64,000 nucleotides of DNA from Actinokineospora globicatena (GTDB lineage Bacteria; Actinomycetota; Actinomycetes; Mycobacteriales; Pseudonocardiaceae), in contig NZ_JAMTCR010000002.1 of assembly GCF_024171945.1 (NCBI RefSeq), positions 1,302,001-1,366,000 of the forward strand, written 5' to 3'. A program made the translations under genes and the position numbers. Shown here piece after piece: positions 42,618 through 49,731 of this stretch; positions within the stretch are counted from its first letter, which is position 1, and every line of letters starts with the position of its first letter. The notes beneath the pieces are model-generated. The model had not been told where the DNA came from. It ran no database searches and saw only the letters and a list, made by a program, of their open reading frames with translations.

Positions 42618-43831
42618 TGGCGGGCCACCACGCGTACTCCGACGACCACGAGCCGACCGCCAAGCAGTGCCGCGACAAGGAGGGGCGCAAGCGCAACAAG
42701 GAGCTCGACGACTTCCGCCAGGTCAACTGGGACCACTACGACCACGCCACGCTCTACAACATGGTCATGAAGGCCGAGCCCGGCCTGCTCGCCGAGCGCG
42801 CCGGGCAGTGGTCGGACCTGTCCAAGCGGATCGCGGGCACCACCGGTCACGTCCAGAACATCCTGCAGGGCCTGCTCGGCACCTGGCGCGGTCCGGCGGC
42901 CAAGAGCGCGGCGGAGTCCAACACCCGGCTCACCCAGTGGGCGGGCGAGGCCGCGCACACCACCGACCGCATCGGTGAGGGCCTGTCGAACTTCGCCGGG
43001 GCGGTCATCGACGCCCAGCAGCGGATGCCGGAGCCGGTGTTCTACTACGCGCAGCGGCACTTCGAGTCCGGCTACGACATCAAGGTCGACCGCGACCCCA
43101 GCGACGCCATCCTGCTCAAGGCGCTTGCCGAGGACCAGCAGCCTTCCGCGACCCAGCACGCCGAGGCCAAGGCCAAGGCGGTGCAGGTGATGAAGGCCTT
43201 CGCGACCGAGAGCCACGACGTGCGGTCCACGCTGCCGGACTACCCCTCCACCGCGCCCGCGCCGCGTCCCGGTGCGCCGGAGCCGGTCCCGACGATCACG
43301 TACACGGCGATGCCCGAGCACGAGAAGTGGCCGCCGAGCAAGCCGCCGACCACCACCACGCCGCCACCGGAAGACCCTGGCGGCCCCGGTAAGCCAGGCG
43401 GTCCTGATGGCCCGGGTGTTTCCCATGTCCCGGACAGCGGCACGGACGTGTCCAACTACAACCCGACCACGTCGCCGACCACCGGGTACGGCCCTGGTGC
43501 GACCGGGTACGGGCCTGGCGGCAGCCAGTCCGGCGGCTCGGTCGGCGGCGGGTTCGGCGGGGCCTTCGGTGGGCGAACCGGCAGCGATGCCGTGCCGCGC
43601 GGCGGTGCCCTGTCCGGTGTGGGCGGGCTCGGTGGCGGTCGTGCGGGCGGTGGCTTCGCTGAGGGCGCTCCCGGACGCGCTGGTGCCGCGGCTGGCGGCA
43701 TGTACCCGCCGATGGGAGGCGGTGCGGGTGCCCAGGGCGAGGAAGACAGCGAGCACAAGAACCGCTACGTCGAGGGCATGGACTTCTTCGACGACCTGCC
43801 CCCGGCGTACCCACCGGTCTTCGGCGCATGA
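42617..43831 (+). CDS. PPE/WXG100-like secreted protein with Gly/Pro-rich tail
   Basis: The 404-residue protein has an N-terminal helical domain (about 1-190) carrying GLLGTWRGPAAKSAAES, the W-x-G hairpin signature of type VII secretion substrates. The surrounding helices (AEPGLLAERAGQWSDLSKRIAG, THTLTQWAGEAAHTTDRIGEG-like region) are PPE-like. The rest is low complexity: PPTTTTPPPEDPGGPGKPG, then glycine-rich repeats (GYGPGATGYGPGG). It ends with a charged MDFFDDLPPAYPPVFGA motif. No signal peptide is present. It would be exported as a heterodimer, possibly with the upstream 150-residue or downstream 88-residue protein. Confidence 0.75.
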   Translation: MAGHHAYSDDHEPTAKQCRDKEGRKRNKELDDFRQVNWDHYDHATLYNMVMKAEPGLLAERAGQWSDLSKRIAGTTGHVQNILQGLLGTWRGPAAKSAAESNTRLTQWAGEAAHTTDRIGEGLSNFAGAVIDAQQRMPEPVFYYAQRHFESGYDIKVDRDPSDAILLKALAEDQQPSATQHAEAKAKAVQVMKAFATESHDVRSTLPDYPSTAPAPRPGAPEPVPTITYTAMPEHEKWPPSKPPTTTTPPPEDPGGPGKPGGPDGPGVSHVPDSGTDVSNYNPTTSPTTGYGPGATGYGPGGSQSGGSVGGGFGGAFGGRTGSDAVPRGGALSGVGGLGGGRAGGGFAEGAPGRAGAAAGGMYPPMGGGAGAQGEEDSEHKNRYVEGMDFFDDLPPAYPPVFGA

Positions 43832-44094
43832 CCGGCTTCACCGTCGACCCCGGTGAACTCGCCACCGCGGCGACGGTCCTGCGCGACGCGACGACGTCCG
43901 TGGCGGAGGTCCGCTTCGACCAGGTCGACGCGGGCCCTGGCCGGTTGAACGCCGTCGTCGCTGTGCTGTCCGCGGACACCCAGGAGGCGCTGACCTCGGT
44001 GGCGGGCAGCCTGGCGCACGCCGCCGAGACGGTCGCCGACGCCGGGAACGCTTATCTCCGAGCCGACTCCGACGCCACCGGGCGTCTCCGGTGA
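43828..44094 (+). CDS. EspC/WXG100-like small protein, 88 residues
   Basis: It starts MTGFTVDPGELATAATVLRDATTSV, matching the opening of ESX-associated EspC-type proteins (VDP-x-x-L-x-x-A-A-x-x-L). It continues as one long helical hairpin (AVLSADTQEALTSVAGSLAHAAETVADAGNAYLRADS). Length is typical of small type VII secretion substrates. The ATG overlaps the previous stop by four bases, and its own stop overlaps the next GTG by four. Confidence 0.75.
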   Translation: MTGFTVDPGELATAATVLRDATTSVAEVRFDQVDAGPGRLNAVVAVLSADTQEALTSVAGSLAHAAETVADAGNAYLRADSDATGRLR

Positions 44095-44831
44095 GCAGCT
44101 ACCCGGGTCTCGGTTTCGACCCGGCGGCAGGGGATCCGGACGCTGTCGCGGATCTCGCCCGGGAGTACACCCGGGCGGCGGACGCTGTGGACCAGGCCAA
44201 GGCCGCCGCCGATCGTGGGCGGGACTTGGCCTCGGGGTGGACAGGTGACGCGGCCGCTGGGTTCTCCGCGCGGCTGCGGGAAGTCGACACGGCAGCGCGG
44301 GTGACTCTCCTGCGCCAGGCCGCGACTGTCCTCAGTGGATGGACGACGACCCTCGTCGCCACCAAGGCGACCGCCGAGCGACTCGACCGCGCGGCCACCG
44401 CGCTCCGCCGCCAGATCGCCACCGCAGAGGACACCGTCGACCGCTGGCGCGACGAACTCGACCTCACCCGCTCCGCCCACGCCGCCGCTGAACACGCCAC
44501 CGCCGAGACCGGCCTGGCCGACCTGCGCGACCGCCTCGACGCCGTCCTCCGCGAGGCCAGAACCCTCGCCGCCGACCACGAACACGCCGCCAACGCCGTC
44601 GCGGACCACCTGGACTCCCTGCGCGGCAACCCAATCGAGGTTCCCATGGCCACCCGGTCCATAGTGGACTTGCTCAACCGCCTGTCCACCACGTCAGCCG
44701 CCATGGCAGGCCTGGTCGCAGGCCCCGCAGGCGCTGCACGCCCACCCAGCGCCATCACCGCCTTCACCACCGCCCTGCGCACACCCCCACCGGCGCCGAG
44801 CACCATCACCGTCGCCGAGCGCCCCCGGTGA
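44091..44831 (+). CDS. WXG100-like long helical protein, 246 residues
   Basis: The N-terminal 90 residues match a WXG hairpin: DLAREYTRAADAVDQAKAAADRG, then LASGWTGDAAAGFSARLREV with W-T-G. Further helices follow (ATKATAERLDRAATALRRQIATAEDTVDRWRDELDL) to a flexible Pro/Ala-rich tail. This resembles the N-terminal targeting half of larger type VII secretion toxins, but no enzymatic domain follows. GTG 44091 overlaps the preceding stop, supporting translational coupling. Confidence 0.75.
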   Translation: MSSYPGLGFDPAAGDPDAVADLAREYTRAADAVDQAKAAADRGRDLASGWTGDAAAGFSARLREVDTAARVTLLRQAATVLSGWTTTLVATKATAERLDRAATALRRQIATAEDTVDRWRDELDLTRSAHAAAEHATAETGLADLRDRLDAVLREARTLAADHEHAANAVADHLDSLRGNPIEVPMATRSIVDLLNRLSTTSAAMAGLVAGPAGAARPPSAITAFTTALRTPPPAPSTITVAERPR

Positions 44832-45346
44832 GACTCGCCCCGGTCACGGGCATCACCCCGGTCACCCTGGCCTCACCGGACCGAACCGCCGCCGAACTGA
44901 CCACCCTCATACTGGCCACCCGCGGCCCCGAAGCCGCCCACGACCCAGCAATCGCCCAGTCAGCCCACGAAGCGGCAACCCTCGCCCATGCCTCCGGAGC
45001 AGGCCTCGTCGCCACAGTCACCCACCCCACGGCTGACCCGGCGATCCTCACGGCCCTCCTCACCACGACCGACACCCCGAACGGCTCCGGCTCTACTGCG
45101 GACCTCCGCACCCACCTGACCCAGGACGACATCCCAGACACCACCGAATCCACCACCGAACGCGGCTACCCGGTCGTCATCATCGAACGCATTACTACTT
45201 CGCCGGGTTGCCAGCTGCAGGCTGCGGTATTTCAGCCTGGGACGGCTCGGGTGGCCCTGTTTACGCTGCACTCGGTGAGTGGGCGGGGGTGGTGGGAGCT
45301 GGCTGGCCTCTTCGGGCAGCTTGTGACCTCGGTGGAGTTCGGTTGA
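44828..45346 (+). CDS. Unknown 172-residue protein, last gene of the type VII substrate operon
   Basis: GTG 44828 overlaps the previous stop by four bases. The N-terminal half is Ala/Thr-rich. The C-terminal half (YPVVIIERITTSPGCQLQAAVFQPGTARVALFTLHSVSGRGWWELAGLFGQLVTSVEF) looks like alternating strands and helix of a compact domain. No signal peptide or membrane segment is seen. I recognise no family. Position suggests a dedicated chaperone or partner for the upstream substrates. Confidence 0.65.
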   Translation: MRLAPVTGITPVTLASPDRTAAELTTLILATRGPEAAHDPAIAQSAHEAATLAHASGAGLVATVTHPTADPAILTALLTTTDTPNGSGSTADLRTHLTQDDIPDTTESTTERGYPVVIIERITTSPGCQLQAAVFQPGTARVALFTLHSVSGRGWWELAGLFGQLVTSVEFG

Positions 45347-45366
45347 GCGGCTCCTCCACAGGGGGC

Positions 45367-45437
45367 TGAGTTGTCCACAGGGTCTCCTGTCAGCCTTCTC
45401 GCCTCCGGTGGCGCTTCGGTAGGCTGTATATCGGGGG
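45367..45437 (+). repeat. 71-bp element, copy A, with DnaA-box-like site
   Basis: The copy begins TGAG followed directly by the nonamer TTGTCCACA (45371-45379) and GGG. It has a TCAGCCT segment, and ends TCGGTAGGCTGT, four A/T-rich bases and CGGGGG. It matches copy B (45516-45587) in order and in most of these blocks. Confidence 0.75.
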
Positions 45438-45515
45438 CTGCTCAGGGGCGGGTGGGGGTGTCTACAGTGGATTCCTGCCGCTCGGACTGGGTGCGGCGGG
45501 TTGTCCACAAAAGGT

Positions 45516-45587
45516 TGAGTTATCCACAGGGCTGACTTTCAGCCTCTCTGTGCTTGCGGCCCCCTCGGTAGGCTGTGTTTTCGGGGG
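45516..45587 (+). repeat. 72-bp element, copy B, with perfect DnaA-box consensus
   Basis: The copy has TGAG followed by TTATCCACA (45520-45528, the classical consensus) and GGG. A TCAGCCTCTC segment follows, then TCGGTAGGCTGT, TTTT and CGGGGG. A further TTGTCCACA lies just upstream at 45501-45509. The blocks shared with copy A are spaced identically within one base. Confidence 0.75.
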
Positions 45588-45925
45588 TCGTTGGTTCGGG
45601 TTGATCTTGTTGGCCGTGGGCGGCAAGGCGTTGAGCTGGGGAAGTCCGGGTCTCGTGGCCTTCGCTGCGCTGCGGTAGACGGCTCGCCTGCGGCATCGGA
45701 CAGGCGCGAGAATGCGAGCCAGCGCCGTGGTGGAGCGATGGCGGGTCAACGTCGTCAGCGGGCGGTCTTGGGGCCAACGTCGTCGGTGGGCGTTTGAGGG
45801 CCAACGTTGTTGGGGTGGGGGCGACGTCCCCGTCACTCTGTGTCTCGCCAGACGCTCCACCGCCTCTTCGCGTCCCGCCAACACCGTGAGAGGTGCCGCG
45901 CTCCGCCACGTCCCCAGCCCCCAGG

Positions 45926-46690
45926 TCAACGGGTGTGGCGGTCTCGGTAGTCGCGGGGGGAGTGGCCGGTGGATTTGTGGAAGGTGCGGGAGAAGTGGGC
46001 GGCGTTGGTGAAGCCGCAGTGGCGGGAGATTTCGGCGATGGTGCGCGAGCCCTGGGTGGGGTCGGTGAGGAGTTCTTTGGCGCGGTCGATGCGCATGGTG
46101 CGGATGCGGCCGGAGATGCCGTCGCCGTCGGTGAAGAGTTGGTAGAGCCTGCGCCGGGAGATGAACAACGCGTCGGCGATGCGGTCGGCGGTGAGGGTGG
46201 GGTCGGCGAGGTGGTCGCGGATGTGGTCGATGGCGGCGCGGCGGCGGGTGGCGAGGGCGTCGGCTCGGTCGAGTTCGGTGCGCAGGGCGGTGCGCAGGAC
46301 CAGTTCGGTCAGGCCGAGGAGGAACGCGCGGGCGCCGTGCTGGTCCAGTGACTCCGGTGCCGCGACCAGGTGCGCCACCGACGAGGACACCAGCGACTGC
46401 AGCCCCCGGTCCAACGGCACCGGCTGGAACAGCAGCGGCCGCAGCTCCCCGAAGCCCACCGACAGCTTCCCCGCCGCCACCGAGATCAGCACCACGCCGC
46501 CGCGCACCCGCACCGAGCACTCGCCGAACGCCAGCGCCACCCCCTGCGGCGGCAGCCTCGGCACGGTGGCCCGCAACAGGACCTGCACCTGCGGGGGTTC
46601 CGACCGCGACCGGCCCTCGATGGCCAGTCGGGCGGCGGCCGCCCCCGAGGCGCGCACCACCAGCTGACCGGGGGCGACCTGGGCGTCCAT
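45926..46690 (-). CDS. AraC-family transcriptional regulator
   Basis: The protein has 254 residues. The N-terminal half is a variable sensing domain similar to the NasR/AraC-binding-like type (LLFQPVPLDRGLQSLVSSSVAHLV). The C-terminal 100 residues form two helix-turn-helices: IRDHLADPTLTADRIADALFISRRRLYQLF, then IAEISRHCGFTNAAHFSRTFHKSTGHSPRDYR. The target is unknown; the nearest gene upstream, 38 bases away on the same strand, is the L,D-transpeptidase. ATG 46690 is used because the longer frame to 47617 runs through that transpeptidase in another frame. Confidence 0.9.
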   Translation of the reverse strand: MDAQVAPGQLVVRASGAAAARLAIEGRSRSEPPQVQVLLRATVPRLPPQGVALAFGECSVRVRGGVVLISVAAGKLSVGFGELRPLLFQPVPLDRGLQSLVSSSVAHLVAAPESLDQHGARAFLLGLTELVLRTALRTELDRADALATRRRAAIDHIRDHLADPTLTADRIADALFISRRRLYQLFTDGDGISGRIRTMRIDRAKELLTDPTQGSRTIAEISRHCGFTNAAHFSRTFHKSTGHSPRDYRDRHTR

Positions 46691-46728
46691 GGCGGACAAC
46701 CCTAGACGCCCCCGGGTGCTGCCCCCGG

Positions 46729-47934
46729 TCAGTTCGCGGTGGCCGACATGGCGGTCCACTTGTCCCAGGACAGCGCCCAGTCGAAGTAGTCGCCGTCCGC
46801 CTTGCCCAGTTGCTGGTTGCTGCCGGTGATCTCCACCGGGTCGCCGACCATCGCCGAGTCGTAGTAGATCTTGGCGTTCGCCGGGGCGAGGTTCACGCAG
46901 CCGTGCGAGACGTTGCGCTTGCCCTGGTCCGGGATGGAGGGGGCGTAGCCGTGCACGAACTCGCCGTTGTTGGAGACCCGGACCGCCCACGGCACCACGA
47001 CGTTCTCGTAGTTGTACTTGGGGTTGGTCATCCCGTAGCTGGCGTGCTTGCTCATCACCACGTGCGTGCCGGACTTGGTGACCCGGCCCGGGTCGGACTC
47101 CAGGCCCATCGACGCCGGGAAGTCGTGCGTCTTGACGCCGTCGCGGTAGACGACCATCCGGTGGGTCTGCGTGTCCGCCTTCACGACCTGCGACCGGCCG
47201 ATGCTGAACGACGAGGTGACGTCGTCGCGCCCGTAGTTCCCGCCGCCGAGGTCGACGCCGTAGATGCCCACCTTGACCTCGACCTTGGTGCCCGGCGTCC
47301 AGTACTCCTTGGGCCGCCAGTGCGCGGTGCTGTCGTCGAGCCACGCCCAGGCGCCCTCGTTGACCGGCGTGGTGGTCACCGTCATCGCCTTCTCGGCGGC
47401 CACCTTGTCCTTCACCGGTGCGTCGAACACGACCGCGACCGGCATGGCGATCCCGTAGGTCTGGCCGTCGCCGGTGTTGAGGCTGGCCTTGCTGGTCCGC
47501 TTCGGCTTGACCGTGGTGAACGAACCCGCGATGGCGACGTTCTTGCCGTCGGTGCCCAGCGCGCTGCCGGACCAGGTGTAGGTCTTGCCGTACCCGAGGT
47601 GCTCGGCGACCGCCCACGACTTCTTGTCGGCGGCGAGTTCTCCCTTGACCTGCTTGCCATCCGCGTTGGTCAGGGTGATGGTCTCCAGCGCGCCGTCGGT
47701 CACCGCGACCGAGATCGGACCGGCCGGGCTGACGTCCTTGGCGTCAGCGGCGGGCGTCGCGACGACCTTCGCCGACGGTTTCGCGGGCGCCTGGGAGGTC
47801 TGCTCGGTGGCGCCTCCCGTGCCCGTGGCCGCCATGGACTCCCCGGAGGTGCACCCGCTGAGGCCGAGCACGGCCACGAGCGCCGCCCCGACCAACCCGA
47901 CCGCCGGGCCCCGTCGCCTGCTCCACGCACCCAT
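46729..47934 (-). CDS. L,D-transpeptidase lipoprotein (YkuD)
   Basis: The 401-residue protein has a signal peptide and lipobox LSGC (cysteine near 28). A linker and two Ig-like domains follow (ISVAVTDGALETITLTNADG; VAVVFDAPVKDKVAAEKAMTVTTTPV). A YkuD catalytic domain comes last, with HGYAPSIPDQGKRNVSHGCVNLAP, in which the histidine and cysteine of SHGCVN are the active pair. It makes 3-3 crosslinks in peptidoglycan outside the membrane, as LdtMt2-type enzymes do. ATG 47934 follows GGGAAG. A tryptophan-containing C-terminal tail (YFDWALSWDKW) is also typical. Confidence 0.95.
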   Translation of the reverse strand: MGAWSRRRGPAVGLVGAALVAVLGLSGCTSGESMAATGTGGATEQTSQAPAKPSAKVVATPAADAKDVSPAGPISVAVTDGALETITLTNADGKQVKGELAADKKSWAVAEHLGYGKTYTWSGSALGTDGKNVAIAGSFTTVKPKRTSKASLNTGDGQTYGIAMPVAVVFDAPVKDKVAAEKAMTVTTTPVNEGAWAWLDDSTAHWRPKEYWTPGTKVEVKVGIYGVDLGGGNYGRDDVTSSFSIGRSQVVKADTQTHRMVVYRDGVKTHDFPASMGLESDPGRVTKSGTHVVMSKHASYGMTNPKYNYENVVVPWAVRVSNNGEFVHGYAPSIPDQGKRNVSHGCVNLAPANAKIYYDSAMVGDPVEITGSNQQLGKADGDYFDWALSWDKWTAMSATAN

Positions 47935-48269
47935 CGCCGACTTCCCTTCCCCCACAAGCCATTCGAACACTGATAACGACGCCGGGGCGGAACGGATCGT
48001 TGGCTCGGGCAAGTGTGACTCGTGTCACTTTTCATTGCTCTCGCACCGAATCCGGAGAGCGATGCGACCACTTCGGAGCGTACCGAAGCAGATCACCCGC
48101 TTGGGCTAGCCGAGCGCCCGTCAGGCAGTAGTGCGGCCCTGGTCGAGCCGATACGCTTTTGGTTGCAGGCCGTGGTTTCTGTGTTCGTGCGATTCACGCT
48201 CGCGGAACGACTACGCGGGCGCGCTGCTTTTCCGCTGAGGTAGGCGGGAGTATCGCCCGAGGGCGGCCC

Positions 48270-48290
48270 GGGGTTGCACGGTGCAGCCCC
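48270..48290 (+). promoter_or_regulatory. Hairpin in cspA 5' leader
   Basis: GGGGTTGCA and TGCAGCCCC pair with one wobble around a CGG loop, 25 bases before the cspA ATG. It lies in a long stretch without coding features (47935-48315) that also carries the divergent L,D-transpeptidase promoter. Cold-shock mRNAs often have structured leaders; a role here is inference. Confidence 0.45.
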
Positions 48291-48315
48291 ATGCTCCTGC
48301 GATGGAGGCAGGTTT

Positions 48316-48519
48316 ATGGCACAGGGCACTGTCAAGTGGTTCAACTCCGAGAAGGGCTTCGGCTTCATCGCGCAGGACAACGGCGGCGCCGATGTCTTCG
48401 TGCACTACTCGGAGATCCAGAGCAAGGGTTTCCGCACCCTTGAGGAGAACCAGCGGGTCGAGTTCGAGGTCGGCCAGGGCACCAAGGGCCCGCAGGCGAC
48501 CAACGTCGTCCCGCTGTAG
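48316..48519 (+). CDS. cspA: Cold shock protein
   Basis: The 67-residue protein is a classic single cold-shock domain. It starts [20 protein letters not shown] with RNP1 (KGFGFI) and has DVFVHYSEI (RNP2). It binds single-stranded RNA and DNA and prevents mRNA secondary structure. A GGAGGCAGG-type ribosome site precedes the ATG. A leader hairpin lies upstream and a strong terminator follows 21 bases after the stop. Confidence 0.97.
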   Translation: MAQGTVKWFNSEKGFGFIAQDNGGADVFVHYSEIQSKGFRTLEENQRVEFEVGQGTKGPQATNVVPL

Positions 48520-48540
48520 TTCCCCGCGCTGGACAGCAGA

Positions 48541-48570
48541 TAGGCCCCGAACCGCGAGGTTCGGGGCCTA
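48541..48570 (+). terminator. cspA terminator, 12-bp perfect stem
   Basis: TAGGCCCCGAAC and its exact complement flank a CGCGAG loop, 21 bases after the cspA stop and before the convergent gene ending at 48601. It could serve both. Confidence 0.9.
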
Positions 48571-48600
48571 TCACCGTCAGGTTTGGTCGAGCCGGGTGGA

Positions 48601-48972
48601 CTAGCGGCGCTGCAGTTGCTGGGCTTCCCACTCCAGGCGCTGCATGACCCACTCCTGGGCCAGCGCCATCGGGGAGGTCTGGCGGTAGGCGGCCAGTTCG
48701 CGCAGCTGCTCGGTCGCCATCAGCGACAGCCGCAGCTGGAAGACCTCGGCGGAGCCGAAGCGGCGGCCGGAACCGGTGGTCTCGGCGTCGGTGTCGGCGT
48801 CGGGCGAGAGCGCCGCGAGGTACGACTCCAGTTCGTGGTCGGGCAGGGTGTCCTCGACCTGCTGCCCCACCGTGCGGTGGCGCCCGGTGCTGGTGCCGAC
48901 CGCTTTGAGATCGGTCCGGCTGCGTCCGAAAGAGGGAAAAGGCACCGGGACACGATAACGGTTCGGTTGCAC
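48601..48972 (-). CDS. Putative ribbon-helix-helix-type DNA-binding protein
   Basis: The product has about 123 residues. The middle is acidic (VEDTLPDHELESYLAALSPDADTDAE). The C-terminal segment (SAEVFQLRLSLMATEQLRELAAYRQTSPMALAQEWVMQRLEWEA) matches a ribbon-helix-helix pattern of one strand followed by two helices. GTG 48972 is a tentative start; an ATG at 49008 is also in frame and neither has a strong ribosome site. No toxin partner is adjacent, so it is more likely a stand-alone regulator than an antitoxin. Confidence 0.6.
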   Translation of the reverse strand: MQPNRYRVPVPFPSFGRSRTDLKAVGTSTGRHRTVGQQVEDTLPDHELESYLAALSPDADTDAETTGSGRRFGSAEVFQLRLSLMATEQLRELAAYRQTSPMALAQEWVMQRLEWEAQQLQRR

Positions 48973-49731
48973 GACCGCAGTGGGTGTGACTGGCGACACA
49001 GCAACCATCCCGGCCGCGGTGCGTTGACCTGGGGATATGGAGAGGCCCCCGCGCCAGGGGGAGGAACGCGGGGGCCGGAGGGGATCTCCACAGGTGCTGA
49101 CCGGGGGTGTGTCAGCCCAACGATTGTTGCACGCGCACCGGTCTCCACGGGAGTGCTCACTGGGAAAAATTGCCGTCAATGTTCACCTGATGTTCGTCTT
49201 GCTTCGTGGCCTTCCCACCGCTAGTGACCTGCGCTGATGATCTTCCCCGCACCCTGAAGTTCCCTCTTATGGGGTACAGAAGTTGTCCACATGTCGATCT
49301 CCGCCGGGGTGCTTTCAAGATCGACTGCCGGGGGGTCCCGGTAGACTGGCCCAGGGACGCCCCCCGGAGAGGGTGGGGGCCGGGCACTCGCTTTTCGCGC
49401 GCGCGAGGTCGCGGCTGCGGGGTGGAGCGGGCGGGCATTCCGGCAGGTCAGGGGCAGGTTTGGCCGGGGCGTGAGGTGGTCGCCGGGGGCTGAAATCGGG
49501 CTGGGTAGCCGACATTTGGTTGGCGGAGTGCCAGGGGTTGGGATGAGCTGGCGCTTGTCGGGAGCGGCGAGCCGGGGAGCGGTGGCTTACTTCCTGAGGT
49601 GCTAGGCCGAGGATCGTCGGCTTGAACCGGGATGGCGGCTTGCGTCGCTCTGCCTGCTAGCGGTTGGCGGGTTCTGTGGCGGCGGTTCGAAGATCAGGCC
49701 CAATGCCGGCGAAAGGGGCGGTGTGCGGGCG
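48973..49731. other. Intergenic region without recognised gene
   Basis: These 759 bases separate the ribbon-helix-helix gene start from the copA stop. I see no supported coding sequence. Visible elements are a GC-rich inverted repeat (49044-49053 with 49067-49076) and a single DnaA-box-like TTGTCCACA at 49284-49292. A structured RNA cannot be excluded but none was recognised. Confidence 0.45.
49044..49076. terminator. GC-rich inverted repeat
   Basis: GGCCCCCGCG and CGCGGGGGCC form a 10-bp stem with a 13-base loop. It lies upstream of the ribbon-helix-helix gene, with no clear gene ending nearby, so it might be an attenuator or an orphan terminator. Confidence 0.4.

Larger units (their letters stand above)
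45347..45925. other. Non-coding region with duplicated DnaA-box element
   Basis: These 579 bases between convergent genes contain no convincing coding sequence. The first half holds two copies of a 71-72 bp element and three DnaA-box-like nonamers: TTGTCCACA at 45371 and 45501, and TTATCCACA at 45520. The second half, up to the AraC gene stop at 45926, shows no feature I can identify. Confidence 0.6.

Noticed and set aside
45367..45587. Possible chromosomal replication origin
   Set aside because: Only three DnaA-box-like sites are present, and dnaA, dnaN, gyrase and parAB genes are absent nearby, so oriC is not supported.
45926..47617. 563-codon frame extending the AraC gene upstream
   Set aside because: The upstream part runs through the L,D-transpeptidase gene in another frame; the AraC domain is complete from 46690.
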